From Phytoactinopolyspora endophytica (lineage in GTDB: Bacteria > Actinomycetota > Actinomycetes > Jiangellales > Jiangellaceae): a stretch of DNA of 9,096 bases. Both the position numbers and the translations under genes were made by a program. The notes under the pieces were generated by a model. The model ran no database searches and was not told the origin of the DNA. It saw only the letters and a list, made by a program, of their open reading frames with translations. This document shows, in pieces, positions 6,552 through 9,096 of this stretch. The DNA lies in NCBI RefSeq assembly GCF_004138495.1, contig NZ_ML142854.1, positions 10,224 through 19,319 on the forward strand. Direction: 5' to 3'. Position 1 is the stretch's first letter, and each line of letters starts with the position of its first letter.

Positions 6552-7844
6552 TCGTCTGACAGTGCCGATCGGTTCGCTGCGCGTTTCGGCGTCGCCCCGG
6601 CCGCCGGGAAAGCGGACTGGCTCCGTGCCCGGCTGATCGAGGCGATCCACGACGGCTGGCTGAAGACCGGCGACGTGCTTCCGGGAGCGCGAGATCTGGC
6701 GGCGGCCCTCGGCGTGTCCCGCGGCACCACCGACGCCGTGTATACCCAGCTGGCGGTGGAGGGCTTCATCCACCAGTCGCCTCGTCGCCGGCCGAGCGTC
6801 GCGGGTCTGCCCGGCGTGGGTCCGTCGGTCCCGGATACTCTGACATCGGCCGCTCCGCCGCCGACACCCAGCGTTCCAGACCCGGCGCTCTTCCCGCACC
6901 GGGCGTGGGCGGCGGCTTCGCGCGCCAGTCTGGCGAAACTGACCGCCGAAGATCTCGGCTATCCCGACCCGTCGGGACACCCTCGGCTGCGGGCTGTGCT
7001 GGCCGATTGGTTGCGCCGGACGCGAGGGATCTCCGTCGCGCCGGATGACATTCATGTCACCGCAGGCATCGCCCATGCTATGGCCTTGCTGGCCGACGTT
7101 CTCGGCGCGCGGACCTGGGCGCTGGAGCGGCCCGGTTCGCCCGGCTCGACGCATATGATGCGCCAGCTGGTGAACGTCGTCCAAGTGCCGATCGACGATT
7201 CGGGTCTGATGCCGGAGGCGATACCGCCCGAGGCCGGCGTCGTGCTGGTGACTCCCACGCACCAGTACCCGACCGGTGCGCTGATGCCGGCGGAAAGGCG
7301 TCGCGCCCTTGTCGATGCGAGCGGAGCCGCCGGCCGCTGGGTGGTCGAGGACGACTGGGACTCACACGTCGCGCCGGCCGGAATCCCGTCGGCCGTACAG
7401 GCATTGTCTCCGGACACGGTTGTGCTCATGGGATCGTTGTCGAAGTCGCTCGCGCCAGGGCTCCGGCTTGGTTGGATCGTCGCCCCCGCGGCCGTCGCGA
7501 CGCGGCTGAAGGAGGTGCGTGAGCGCACGGACCTTGGTGTCTCCGCCGTCGTCCAGCTGACCGTGGCCGAGCTCATCGAGTCCGGCGGCCTGGATCGGCA
7601 TCTTCGCCGGGTGCGCGCGGAGTACGCGCGACGGCGGATGAAACTGGCGGAGCGGGTGCGACCGTACGGCCGGCTCACGGGCGAGCCGGGTGGCGTACAC
7701 GCGTTCGTTCCGACTCCTGAGCCAGGACCGCTGGTGGATGAGATGACCAGGGCAGGTGTGCCGGCGGTGGCCGTCGATGACGAGCGCTATCCCGGTGCCG
7801 TCATCTCCGTCGCCGCCTTCACCTCAGAACGCGCCCGCCCTTAA
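6525..7844 (+). CDS. MocR-type regulator (GntR HTH fused to aminotransferase-like domain)
   Basis: A 439-residue regulator of the MocR/GabR/PdxR subfamily. The N-terminal winged helix (about 30-95) has the GntR pattern WLRARLIEAIHDGWLKTGDVLPGARDLAAALGVSRGTTDAVY in outline. A Pro-rich linker (about 96-120) leads to a fold-type-I aminotransferase domain. TPTHQYPTG (243-251) and SLSKSLAPGLRLG (304-316) are conserved; Lys307 in the latter should form the Schiff base with PLP. Departures from the family are EDDWDS (275-280) instead of EDDYDS, PGS (203-205) instead of the usual PGY, and a C-terminus (ISVAAFTSERARP) that ends early and lacks the usual Arg-Leu-Gly-Phe-type strand. GTG 6525 lies only 9 bases past a possible -10, so a leaderless message is possible; GTG 6543 or 6549 are alternatives. 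It probably controls the divergent EamA gene. True aminotransferase activity is unlikely. Confidence 0.87.
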   Translation: MLKCFTVPVSSDSADRFAARFGVAPAAGKADWLRARLIEAIHDGWLKTGDVLPGARDLAAALGVSRGTTDAVYTQLAVEGFIHQSPRRRPSVAGLPGVGPSVPDTLTSAAPPPTPSVPDPALFPHRAWAAASRASLAKLTAEDLGYPDPSGHPRLRAVLADWLRRTRGISVAPDDIHVTAGIAHAMALLADVLGARTWALERPGSPGSTHMMRQLVNVVQVPIDDSGLMPEAIPPEAGVVLVTPTHQYPTGALMPAERRRALVDASGAAGRWVVEDDWDSHVAPAGIPSAVQALSPDTVVLMGSLSKSLAPGLRLGWIVAPAAVATRLKEVRERTDLGVSAVVQLTVAELIESGGLDRHLRRVRAEYARRRMKLAERVRPYGRLTGEPGGVHAFVPTPEPGPLVDEMTRAGVPAVAVDDERYPGAVISVAAFTSERARP

Positions 7845-7846
7845 AA

Positions 7847-7894
7847 AATGAGGCTCTTCCGACCCATCCGTGGGTGGGTCGGAAGAGCCTCATT
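7847..7894 (-). terminator. Strong intrinsic terminator of hppA
   Basis: Perfect 20-bp inverted repeat with arms 7847-7866 and 7875-7894 and an 8-nt loop. On the minus strand the stem is followed by a run of T at 7848-7843 (two of the six T are within the stem base), giving a classic intrinsic terminator 10 bases beyond the hppA stop. On the plus strand no U-tract follows (CAGGTGGGG), so termination of the convergent MocR message here would rest on the hairpin alone. The A-tract on the plus strand includes the MocR TAA stop (7842-7844). Confidence 0.92.
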
Positions 7895-7904
7895 CAGGTG
7901 GGGC

Positions 7905-9096
<1,192 letters not shown>

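Overview
The window is high-GC DNA from an actinobacterium (Actinomycetota). The signs are the strong G/C bias at third codon positions, several GTG starts, 4-bp gene overlaps (GTGA, ATGA), a TetR regulator with the N-terminus common in actinobacterial drug-exporter regulators, and a K+-independent proton-pumping pyrophosphatase. The genus cannot be fixed from the sequence. I see no mobile element, CRISPR array, tRNA or rRNA.

Layout. (1) 1-2569, plus strand: the end of a haem-import operon, hmuT (5' end missing), hmuU and hmuV, each overlapping the next by 4 bp. (2) 2570-2658: a short convergent spacer with a hairpin. (3) 2659-5471: a TetR repressor gene (minus) divergent from a DrrA/DrrB-type ABC exporter pair (plus). 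Their 200-bp spacer holds two operator-like dyads 21 bp apart and a long GC-rich hairpin in the tetR leader. (4) 5364-7844: an EamA/DMT transporter gene (minus) divergent from a MocR-type (GntR-aminotransferase) regulator gene (plus), only 42 bp apart, with a cluster of CTGG/CCAG half-sites between them. The transporter gene runs on into the 3' end of drrB on the opposite strand. (5) 7847-9096: the 3' half of hppA (minus), with a 20-bp-stem terminator whose U-tract overlaps the stop codon of the MocR gene.

Working together: HmuTUV forms a complete binding protein, permease and ATPase set for haem uptake. The TetR protein probably represses itself and the drrAB exporter until a drug-like ligand binds. 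The MocR protein probably senses PLP and/or an amino-group compound and controls the EamA exporter. HppA couples pyrophosphate hydrolysis to proton export.

No wholly new system is evident; every gene belongs to a known family. The most unusual points are the altered PLP/effector pocket and shortened C-terminus of the MocR protein, the compact operator array that overlaps its start codon, the tail-to-tail coding overlap of eamA with drrB, and the 58-nt hairpin in the tetR leader.
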